DNA of 64,000 nucleotides. It comes from Gyrodactylus bullatarudis. Its lineage: Eukaryota > Platyhelminthes > Monogenea > Gyrodactylidea > Gyrodactylidae. Shown piece by piece: positions 38,901-49,529 of the stretch (the stretch's first letter is position 1; every line of letters begins with the position of its first letter). A program made the translations under genes and the position numbers. The stretch covers positions 1 to 64,000 of the forward strand of contig SSNU01000077.1 in assembly GCA_012064415.1 (NCBI GenBank). The letters run 5' to 3'. The notes beneath the pieces were generated by a model that saw nothing but the letters and a program-made list of their open reading frames with translations, made no database searches and was not told the origin of the DNA.

Positions 38901-41900
38901 ACGGCTTATTCAGGCATCCTTCTTAATTGAATAGTCATAAGAAAATAAGGGTATCAAGTTAGCTTAACAAATTTTGGGAATATCCAACAATAATATATAA
39001 AAACCGGAATATATTTTATTTATTTCGAGATATCTGTTAGTGGATTCATTCATTAAAACCTGATTACGATAGATTTCTAATAGTCCATTCTTATAAATCG
39101 GAAAACTAGTTGCCAATTTATTTCGAAACCAACTCTTATATAAAGATGTATAAAAAATCATCTTATTTTTCTATCATTGTCTAGCCAGGCTTAAGAATAC
39201 CATTGAGCACTTTTAGAAGGGAGTAAAAATTCAAACTCACAATCTCTTTCGATCGAAATTATTAAACTTATCCCCATACTAGCTGAGTAGCTACAGAACA
39301 TGGTATATTTTTAAACATGATGTCCATATGCAATCCAATCAAGAAAAATCTTTTCATTTCTGTTTTTTTCTAATATCTCCTCTCGAATTAATCCTCTTTT
39401 TGACGAAATTTCTTTTTAAATTACTCACCAGTAGATAGGAAGACTAGTTTATTGAAGTAATTCAGTGAACGAATAAAGCTTAAAACGTTAGTTTGGTTAA
39501 GGATACATAACAATACATTCAATTCATGGGCTCGTCAACCTAGAATCAAACCTGATTTTTGTACTCATAATAATTCAGGAAATTTGGAACATACATTTTC
39601 AATGAAACTTGAAATGAATTAATGAGATTTTTTGAAAATTAGATTTCCATTCATTTGAAAAAGTCCAATCGGAAATTCACTTTTCAGTATTTTGCATGCT
39701 ACTCCTTGATTCGTTTTGAAAACATAAACACCCGATATTGTCAAAATAGTCATGAAAAATTATGATTTGATTCAAAAGAGAAAATAATTTATGTCTAATT
39801 TATACGAGAATATTTCCCAAAAGGAAGAAAATGCGTAGTAATAGATGGCATATATATCTGAGAGTTTGTAAATTTATTACCACGCTGGAACACGGGATAA
39901 CAATCTGAAGGGTTTATTATTTAGATGAAAACATTTGAAAAAGTTGATTTTTCCCGAATTCATAAATAAAATTTTCTTACGTGTTAAAACGGAAATAATA
40001 TTACCTTCCTGTGCTGACGATTTTGCTTTTGTATCAACACGGTTTTATCCAGTAAATCACTGTTTTAAAAGCTATCAAAAATTTCTCCTACTGACATAGG
40101 TAAATTTTTTTATTTTTTCAAACTTTATGAACTGAATCTTATACTTAAAAGTAACAATTTTTATTGAAATATTTTCACATTTCAATGACTTCTTTTTTTC
40201 AAAATACAGAAGTATTATAGTTACCTACGGAAAAAATGGCTTCATATTGCTGGGAAAAAAGGGTAACAGCTGACACTGAAAGCCTACTTCCCATTAGTTA
40301 AGGAGATAAGAAAACTTTTTTAATAACACCCTGTTTCGTGTCTTTAGGATTTTATAATTTCATTGCTTGAATGGCGTTTTGTGTCATGGAACATGTTTTT
40401 TGAAGATTAGAAAAAAATTTTCTCCTTTCAACTAATGTTTGTAATGTGAATGACTTTTTGAAAAGAAGCATTATTTCACTGTTGTTAAGGTAATCTTATA
40501 TGTTTCAGAAAGAAAAATTGATGTAGTTTTTTGCTGAAAAACAAATTCAGCAATTTTTTAAATTAACCTAAACTAAATTTTTGCAACCCAGTATTTTATC
40601 AAATAATTGGAAAAGATTTATCAAAATACCGGAGAGTTAGTCCTTTGAGATTTTGTAACCCAGAGTAAATTCTGCACCGACCAATTATTTGATTAAAGAT
40701 AAATAGAGCTTTACATTTTTCTACAGTCTAACTAATGAGGAGTTTCTGATAACTTGGCTCGAGAAAGAAATAATCTTCATTCACATGAACTTAGAGCATA
40801 AGACCTCTCTGAAATTCCTAATACATTCATCCATCTACTTTTGAGTAACTGGTCAGAGAGTTTCATTCATTATTTTCCAAAATTTCCAATAATTCTTCAC
40901 CATGATAGAGATTTGGGAATTTGTTGGTTCTAGCTGTATGATGTAGAAGCTTTTAAATTTACATTGAAAATATTCGGACCTTACATAAATAGTTTTTGAG
41001 TATCATCCAGTTCCAAAATATATAATTTTTTTCAGAAAATATTGTAAATTTCTATTGAATAATTCATTCGAATAATTTTTGCTTTAGATACTTTCCTATA
41101 AATCAGCTAACTGTTTGTGACACTAAATATTGTAAATAAATTATTGATATGACACCCTCGAGTATTTTGCTTATCTGATAAAAACAACACTTAATGAGCA
41201 GTGCTCAATTTCATTTTATGTATTTCTAACATGATATCCCCTCCAAGATAAACATAATGCATTTTCTCAACATAACAAAATTTTTGTCTTTTTTTTCATC
41301 GTCAGCTTTCACATGAAAATTCAACTTGATATGAGAAAAAGATAATATGTATGACGTAACTATGACGACACATCTCTCGACCAATACCAAAAAGTCAGGA
41401 CATAAAGATTCTTCATTTGAAAAACGGCATCTTTACAAATGAAGTATGATAGTTTGCCATTGTAGTGTTCAATTGACTGTATTCAGTGAACACTATTCAT
41501 CTGATTTAAAAGAAAAACTACAGCCGAAACAAGGTGTAATAAAAACTTGAGACTACTTTTTTCGTTTCATGCAAAGAAAAGTCGTTCTAGTCATTTACCA
41601 GTTTACAGAGAAGCCAGGAATGAAAAAGCCGTTTTTGTAATTGCTCATATACCACATTGCTTAAAAAGTTGTATGTGTTACTATGCTAGAAAATGGTAAC
41701 ATTTAATTTATGGATTCAAATTCACTTTGTCAAACTACTTGTCTGGTTTTTAATTTTTAAAAACAAAATCAACCTCGTTGTCTTATCGGTATTTCCGTAT
41801 ATAAAGAAAAGATTTTATTCCCAATACAATTAACATGATGGGCTGCAGACATCAGACCAGCAAATGTTGATTGATTAAGAAATTCGAAAGACGTTAATTT

Positions 41901-42865
41901 GAGTTTTACAACGTTGACTCTACTGCAATTTGAATGATATTCGACTCTTTCGAGGACTTGACACTTTGGTCCCTTTTTAGATCAGAATCAAAAGATTTAA
42001 TTTACAATAAATTTTTTTTTAATTCTTGAAACTATGTGAACTTATCTTCGTTTTTATTCAACATTGACAAAAATAAGAAAAGACAGCAAGGATAAAGAAA
42101 AAAAGAATTTAAACCTTGTTATTTATGTGTTCTATCGCCTCTGCGTGTTATTAAGTCGCTCGGGTTTTCTTTTATTTTTTTGACGAGGCGGTTGATTTCA
42201 TATTAGGTTTTTTAATCAGTGTCTGTTCAAATAGATATATATTTTCTGTTCCTTTAGCCTGTGATGTTTAACTTTTTGTTTGTAAAGTGAAGGCGATAAA
42301 TAGATTGGAGAAAGAAAAATCTGTTTCCATAGCTTGGATACAAAAAAGATGGCAGATATAGGAACAATTGTCAAATCTTGCACGATACTAATCAACAGAT
42401 TTATGACCCTCTTTTCTCTACCTTTTCCTTAAACTAGACATTTTTCACAAATTTCTTTCAATTTAAAACTAAAAGTTTTTGATACTTTCATTTTACAACT
42501 CAACTTTTGTCCTTTGTGGTTTGTGAATGAGTCCTCTATGCAGGGATTTCTTGTTCAAATAAAACCTTAACATAAATTTAAAAAATTAACATAAATAAAT
42601 ACCAAACAGGGAAATTCAATTTTGAATTGGATCTCAGTACGTGTAGTTATAAAAGAAGTACATGTAGTTTCTCTATTCACTAAATGCCCATTTCTTTATG
42701 GTTTATCAGTAGTCATAGATAAAAGTTTAAAATTGATTGAAAATTATAGTTTACAAATTTTGAAATAGGTGTAGTAAAAGTTGAAGAATATAATGTAAGC
42801 TAAACAACACTAAAACTCAACAAAAAATAGCAACAGTGAAAAGAAAAGGGAAAAAGCTCACATAG
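35951..42865. other. gene-free AT-rich DNA
   Basis: No gene or intact element supported. A 10-bp hairpin (GTGAAAGAAA / TTTCTTTCAC, 37650-37678) is present. The less AT-rich stretch 36600-36790 has open frames on both strands but no domain and no paired splice sites. Confidence 0.5.
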
Positions 42866-42866
42866 G

Positions 42867-43045
42867 CCATTAATCTGGACTAGAAATCCTTCTTATCCTT
42901 TTTCCTAGACCAATAGCAAAGCTTACTTTATGAGATAGAGGACTGAAACCGGCAAATTGGAGGTATTTCCCATTATCAATCATGTAAATAGTTCTTAGAA
43001 TTGACCCGTCCTTCTTTCTAGTTACTAACCAGTAATTAGTTTGAG
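42867..43045 (-). pseudogene. Penelope-like reverse transcriptase fragment
   Basis: The minus-strand translation reads VTRKKDGSILRTIY, then GKYLQFAGFSPLSHKVSFAI and GLGKRIRRISSP. This is the thumb-side region of Penelope-like reverse transcriptases, whose family pattern is LDV...R..DG....VYRKPT.T..YL.F.S.HP..HK......L..R. It ends at a TAA (about 42870) soon after ISSPD. The upstream residues do not match the family, so this is a truncated copy. A second copy of the same family lies 1.1 kb to the right in the same orientation. Confidence 0.8.
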
Positions 43046-43940
43046 TAGTGTTGCCTGATACTTGAAAAATCAACTATGTTCATTCTATGTTCTACATTCA
43101 AAAGGGTCCAATTAAACAGGATTGGAGAATTTATCTTTAGCCATAATGAAAAATGTTGATACAAGAGTCTGTTGCCAATTCATTTTCAAAAATTAAAGAC
43201 TTTAATAATGACTTATCACGTTATACCATCTTGAAAAATATTTAATTAGTCAAAATAAAGATAAGCATCTTAAACTTAAATGGAGGATTTAGGAGCCATT
43301 TACATTTTTATGCGTATTTAGAAAAATACAAATTCTTATACAGATCTAGACCGCACCAATGTCAGGACTAAACATTTTTTAATTACAGTTTAATCGAATA
43401 AAAAGCAACGATTTATGCCCACAATAAAAAAGGCATTTTTACTCATTAAAACTCTACCGGTAGCGTCATTACATGCCAGGGTGAATTTCATTTGGGAATC
43501 CCCAAACATAAAAAGCTAAAAATAAATTCGCAAAGCTCTAGAACACAAAATCTCATGTATTTTTATTACACTTTTTCTAGCCTCGTTATATGAGAGGCAC
43601 AAAGCTTATTTTTAGTCTCCATCGTTTATTTCTACACTTTTTTTCTTAACAATAGACGACATGCTGGCACCAAAGAATTACTGCCTTGGTTGGTTGTCTT
43701 TTCTTTTGAGTGACTTTTTAACCTTTATTGTTAATCCGATAGATGGAAATTATCGAAGTGAACATAAGTTTAGGCAATAAATTACGCATTGGGTTGTCAA
43801 AAATATTTGGATTTTAAAGGATAAGAGTACTATTAAGTAATCTTTTAAAACTTTACTTTCGAGAAGTTGAATGTAACACATGAATGATTGATACCTTAAT
43901 CATTCAGTGGTTTAAATAGTAGTAATATATATATATTTCT

Positions 43941-43959
43941 CTGGGTCTTTAAGGGTTAA
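43941..43959 (-). mobile_element. TTAA-flanked transposon/MITE end, inverted
   Basis: Read on the minus strand this is TTAACCCTTAAAGACCCAG, differing from the end at 32091 at only a few of 19 positions. It borders the TA-rich stretch 43925-43936. No partner end is nearby. Confidence 0.4.
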
Positions 43960-44089
43960 GATGTCTAGTAACAGTATCCTTATGTAGATCTTGTATACAA
44001 TCTCCTAATCCTATGTAAAATAAGCCCCGATCACATTGGAATTTATAAACTAATAGAGTATTATTATTATTAATGTTGATCGATGAGAT

Positions 44090-44532
44090 TATTCAGTCTT
44101 CTTCTTGTATCATTACTGAAACATTTCCTTTGAATTTAAACTTCATGAAAATAGTAATTTTTACCCTCTCTTCTGTTTTGACTCCTTCATCTATAACCAC
44201 AGGTTGTTTGATGAATTTGTCCACAAATTCGTCTGGATAACCATTTTCCATCAAACATGACTTCGAATTCTCTATTTGTCCATTCCTCAGGACTTGCGAT
44301 TCTTCTTATCCTCTTTCCTAGACCAATTACTGAGTCAATTTTATAAGAAATAAAACTAGCTTAATGAAGATACTTCCCATTATCTTCTTCTTTTAAATAT
44401 TTCTTAAAATTGATCCATCTTCTTTTCTGGTTAGTTTAACATCTAGTAAACTCAAAATACCATTAGATTCTCTTTCCATAGTGAATTTAATATTCGGCAA
44501 ATAGTCAAAAGAAGGTTTTTCAGGATCAATCT
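44090..44532 (-). pseudogene. Penelope-like reverse transcriptase, degenerate
   Basis: Minus-strand frames give NIKFTMERESNGILSLLDVK (the family's IQFT.E.E....LPFLDV block, about 44500-44435), then LTRKEDGSILRN. After a frameshift GKYLH, stop, SFISYKIDSVIGLGKRIRRI and ASPEEWTNREFEVM follow. A further shift gives NGYPDEFVDKFIKQP, which matches the C-terminal NYGYP...I block. Stops and at least two frameshifts make it non-functional. It covers more of the domain than the neighbouring fragment at 42867-43045, and the shared GLGKRIRRI(A/S)SP string shows they belong to one family. Confidence 0.85.
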
Positions 44533-45005
44533 AAGAAAAGAAAACCAATTATGCTAAATCTGATCTAATGCTTCAGTTGAATAATAATGAAATTTCAATA
44601 AGAAATAAAATCCCTCGAAAGTTTAATGGCTGCACTATTCATTCAATATGATTTCTGTTTTTCTTCGAAATTCGGCTCTATGAAGCAAGTTAAAAGCCTA
44701 CTTGAAATCCATAAGCATTCTCTCTAGAACTAAAGCAAATACTTTTTTACTCAGTATTTTCATTGAGCTGCTCATATTCAAGTATCTTTAATTTTATCAT
44801 TTTCAAAGAGAGACCACTGATGATCCTTTGAGAAATGCGCATTTGGTTCTAAATATATTTTCTTACATATTTCTAAATTATGTATTTAAGTGGATTTTTC
44901 GGACGTTTTTGAACATCTAAGTGAATCACCCGAACATAATATCCTTAGTGAGCGTTAGAAAACACCCATCCAAGTTATCTTGTTAATGAGGGGAAAAGTA
45001 AACCG

Positions 45006-45476
45006 GTTATAAAGTTGGGAATCTATGATTTTCACAGAAATCTCGATTTATTCGAATTTTTTAAAGATTTTTTGGAATCCTACTCATGTTGCTCACTTTT
45101 ACCATTTGAAGAAAAAAAAATCTGAAAAAAAATTATTTTTATGAAGAATATGGTTAACACGATAATACGGCTATACATCAGATAAGATTCAGTCGAATTG
45201 ATTTTTTGTCTAATCTTGATCTAGAAAAGCATCTTTTGATCAACCTTCAACTTTCAAATCAATAAAAATTTTCGGTTCAAAGTTCGAAAAAATGGGAATT
45301 TGAAAAATAACCATATTCTTCATAAAAATAATTTTTTTCAGATTTTTTTTTCTTCAAATGGTAAAAGTGAGCAACATGAGTAGGATTCCAAAAAATCTTT
45401 AAAAAATTCGAATTCTTGATGAAAAAATCGAGATTTCTGTAAAAATCATAGATTCCCAACTTCATATCAATTAGCT
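45006..45476. repeat. foldback element, family A, well-preserved arms
   Basis: The left arm starts AAAGTTGGGAATCTATGATT at about 45011. The right arm ends CCCAACTTCATATCAATTAG at about 45472. By eye the arms match almost base for base over about 150 bp (for example CCTACTCATGTTGCTCACTT on the left and its complement on the right). The main difference is a block with CATCAAG, present only in the right arm. Open frames along the right arm are not genes. Confidence 0.85.
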
Positions 45477-45504
45477 TTACATTTTAACTACCAACGATTG
45501 TTAT

Positions 45505-45908
45505 GAAGATCAGATTTTTACAAAATTCTTTCATCAATAAATTGAATTTCATCAAGTTATTTTGGGATCGAGATCATTAGGCCCTCTGAAGAAAAAAATT
45601 TTTTAATGAAAACTATAACATGTTTCAAATCTCGAATTAGCGGTAAAATATTCGATGATCAAAAGTTTATCTTTAAGATCACGATCAGACAAGGAAACTG
45701 GATATCACCATCTCGATAAATTCGTCATTTTTCAGGCTTCAAGCAGTAAAAATGATCAAGAAATAAGAATCCGATTATTGATAACTGATTTTTTTCAATT
45801 TTTTTATGATCTAGGATTCAAAAATGTTAATCAAATTTGATTTCTTGATGAGGAACTGATAACTTTGTAAAAATCATAAATTCCCATCATCATCATATCA
45901 ACTAGGTG
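45505..45908. repeat. foldback element, family A, diverged copy
   Basis: The left arm begins near GTTATGAAGATCAGATTTTT (about 45499) with TTTCATCAA and CATCAAGTTATTTTGGGATC blocks. The right end is CATAAATTCCCATCATCATC followed by ATATCAACTAGG (to about 45906). It lies directly beside the 45006-45476 copy, so two elements sit side by side. Confidence 0.65.
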
Positions 45909-48779
45909 TTAGTAAAATTTATAAGAGTAAAATTTTTGAGAGTATTCTGTATTATCAGTTTAAAAATGATATGCTAGACATTTTTCATGTATCTCTCCAA
46001 TATTAATCTTGTCGGATAACCAAGTTCATTATTTACGAATTTCTTTTTTAAATAAAAATGTTCAAACAAGAATGATTTCATTAGACATTGAACTGATCAA
46101 ATAAATACAAATTCTCTCTTTAAATATTCTGTTAAAAGATGAGCTTCCTTAATAATATTAATATAACAGAAAAAAAGAATAATGAAGTTACGCGAAAGAG
46201 AAATTCTCAGTTTAACCATGTATACTCATCAGTAAATAAATTTGAGAAATAAAGGTTTTCTTGCAAAGATTTTTGTTTGTTTGTAATCGTTGTCAGCTAG
46301 TGAAAAGAAATCTTGAGTTCAATAATCACAGATTGAAAGATATACAGGCTAGAAGAGAAGATTCTCTTTTTCGACAGAGAAAAGAGAAAGTCAAAAAAAG
46401 AAAATCAAAGATGAATATTTGATGTGACTTTGCTTTTTGAAAGTCTTCATGAGTTTACTATACTTTTTACTCTTTGGTTGTATTATGGATCTATTGCGAT
46501 AGAAATAGTGAAGAGTCAAACTACTATTACACATGTTTATTGATTCTTTCAAGAGAACATTTAAAAGACTCTTCTGAGATTTGCTATTTCTTTGAATAAA
46601 AATAGGGTTTCGCTCGAATATTTAATGAAATGTTTTTTAATGACAAAATATGTTCAATATTTCTTAAAGTCCCAAAGGATTATTTTTCATCACTCGCATT
46701 CTATTTTATGTTGTGAATACGCTGATTAAAAATCGACTGTTATTTTATTCTGGAGTTATCGTTTAGTGATCCGAAAATTGGCTATCTTTTAAGTTTCAGC
46801 ATATAAAGTTTTGGCGATTACACACGTATGATTACTCTGTATCGAAGTTCATTTTAAAGGCTTAAAAATGAAACTTTGGCTCCATAATTTCAATAATTAC
46901 AAATCTTCAAATTTTACAGCATTACTCAAAATATTCCTAACCATTGTATGGCAAGGCATTTTGAAATTACCAAAATTGAATTCCTAAATTCAATTCAGAG
47001 TCTAAAATAAAGGGGTTAATACACTGCTCAAATATTTTTTAATCCACATATAAAGTAGATATCTGTGGACCCCATTTGTATTGATTTTCCTATGTCATTT
47101 TTGTCATTTCCAAGGCGAGAGTTAATCTTTGGAAACTTGTGGTCCTTTTTTATTCCAGGAAAATAAATTTTGTAAATCAAGAAAACTGAATTATTGTTTC
47201 TTAATTTTTAATTCTTTGTCTTAATTTTAGAATAAATGATCAAAGATACTCGGAAACTGACGCAAAGGTTTTTCATTTACCGATATAAATCGTAACATAT
47301 ACCACCTATGCTATCCTTGTATTTTTCGCGAGGTTGTCAAACTTCAAAATGTGTGAAAACATTTATGTGCATGTATATTAACAGTATATGATAGATAATA
47401 TACATGTACCACTAATCTGTGTCATATCTACGCGTATTTTTTGATGATTGTCAAAAAATGTGCACACGAAGAAAATAAAATCAGCAATACAGTAGATATA
47501 TCTGTAAAAGAAAATTTTTTTTTCTTGACATATTTCATTGAATGCGAATTTTATTTTACGCTAGAGATAGGTTGAATTGCGTATACTAATATGACATGCA
47601 CAAGCGAACAAAATAAATGACAACTTGACGTTGCGCAAACTTTTCATTCTGCGTTTATTTCAAGACTTTGAGCTCAACCGTATTTTCATTTAGTAGTAGT
47701 TAAATATTTTCAACAAAAATACATTTTTAACTTTTTTCATCACATGTAATAAATAATAATTAATACTCCTTTTTTTAGACACGTGTCACTATTTTAAACA
47801 AATCAGAATGACATATTACACTAGCATGTTTAGAATTTTTATTGAACATTGTTCAAGACTGTGATGGAAGAAATGATAGGTAAAAAAATGACTGATAGGA
47901 AAATTAAGACACACAAACAAGAATTACTTTTATATGTGACAAGTTACTTTCCAACTGAAAATCTATCATCTCTCTATGTAATAAGTGTTAGTTATTAAAT
48001 ACGTACTCTTTATTTTGTATAACGAAAAAAAATATATAAATATAGTGTGTTTATGTCTACAGAGGCATATGTCATAATCATATTATAGTAGTGGGATTTC
48101 TTATTGTCACTTTTCCATTCTCCTCTATAGAAATCCATCTATCCATCTATATCTGTTTAGTTATATAACATCATCAATGTGTTAATAAAGAAATTCATTT
48201 TTATTTTGACTTTTTTTTCAGAGAGGTATTACTAAAGTCTCTGCATCTGTACATTTTTCAGTATTTTTATTATCATTATTATTCGGAATTATGTGTATAT
48301 GCTAATAGGTATACTCTACCTTTTTATTATACTGTTACTAATGTTGTTTTCATTCATATATATTAGAATATATATACACAATTGCATAGAAAATTGTATC
48401 TTCGTGTTGTATATCTATGATAGACATGCATACATGTGATTGCCCTTCTATGATTGGCTCAGAGGCGTTGACGAGAAAGAGATAGATAGAGGAGTGAGGG
48501 AAAGACATGCCATTTTTTATAACAGCTCGTCATATATTAACTTGCAGTTGTTTTTCCATTCTATTCTAACGACATTCTCACATATAAAGATTGATATAAA
48601 TCCCACATTCACACATTGTTCTCAGATATTATATTTTGAGAGTCAAGAAAAAATATATATAATCAACAGTGATACCAATAGAAAAATATATAAATAATCG
48701 GAGAATGATGAAAACGGTTTAAAGTATCACCTTCAAAGATATAATTTGACAAAAATTAAGGAATTACTACCAGTCAATC
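45909..48779. other. upstream region and 5' UTR of the zinc-finger/homeobox gene
   Basis: No coding exon and no transposon relic recognised. A strong 3' splice site consensus (TTTTTTTTCAG at 48212-48222) precedes the first coding exon and could open a 5' UTR-containing exon running into 48780, which would place the promoter upstream of it. No promoter element could be assigned with confidence. TA-rich microsatellites occur at about 48358-48376. Confidence 0.4.
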
Positions 48780-49529
48780 ATGGTCTTGTTACCAAATCTA
48801 GAGGTACAAACTGTACTGTCGTTACAATGTCCAAAATGTAATTATCATACACATTGGATGAACAAATTGGAAAATCATTTTACATCAGTTCACAAGACAG
48901 AAAAGTGTCAATTTCAAATATTCCAGTGTAATCTCTGTCAGAGGGTGGCAACATCAAAAACTTTTATACAAGAACACTTGCTCATTTGTCATAGAGATGT
49001 ATTTTCATTCTCGCCAAATATTAATTATTTTTCTAGTCGAAATGATTCTGATGTTGACGAACTGGAAGAAACAGAAGATGAGGTCAATCAAACAGATTTA
49101 TTACGTCTAACACTCCTACAGAGGCCAAAGTCAACTTCAGCCATATTAGAACCATCAAAGGCACCACAGTTATCAAATAAAAATTTGTCTATTGTCTTCA
49201 ATGGTTTCTTAATTGGACAGAATTATAATGAAACCACGTCCGTTTATGATCAAATAAAACAAGAACTATTAAAGTATTCCCCAGCCGGTTGTCTTTCTCC
49301 AAACTCACCAGTTACGAGTAAATCAAGTAAACAGCCGAGTTTTCGAGAAATCGTCAATTGCATTTTCTGCAATTTCACACCTCGATCACAGGATGAACTG
49401 TCAGAGCATTATAAGCGTCATGGAATTATTTCGTTGAATGGTGACGCTAAATCGCCCAACTCTATGGTCACTAGTAACGGTGCCAATGAGGAGCTCGATA
49501 AGACAGCTCAAATTGTCAAACTTAATGAT
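48780..49529 (+). CDS. coding exon 1: three C2H2 zinc fingers
   Basis: 250 codons. The ATG at 48780 (context CAATCATGG) is chosen because an in-frame TGA lies 33 bases upstream (48747) with no convincing acceptor in between. CPKC...H...H and CNLC...H...H are followed by CIFC...H...H. The exon ends AATGAT with donor GTGAGT at 49530-49535. The frame runs on through the intron to 49718, but that extension has low-complexity chance composition. Confidence 0.88.

Noticed and set aside
48440..48697. 85-codon frame just upstream of the first coding exon
   Set aside because: Out of frame with the zinc-finger exon, ends before it, no domain; likely 5' UTR or upstream sequence.
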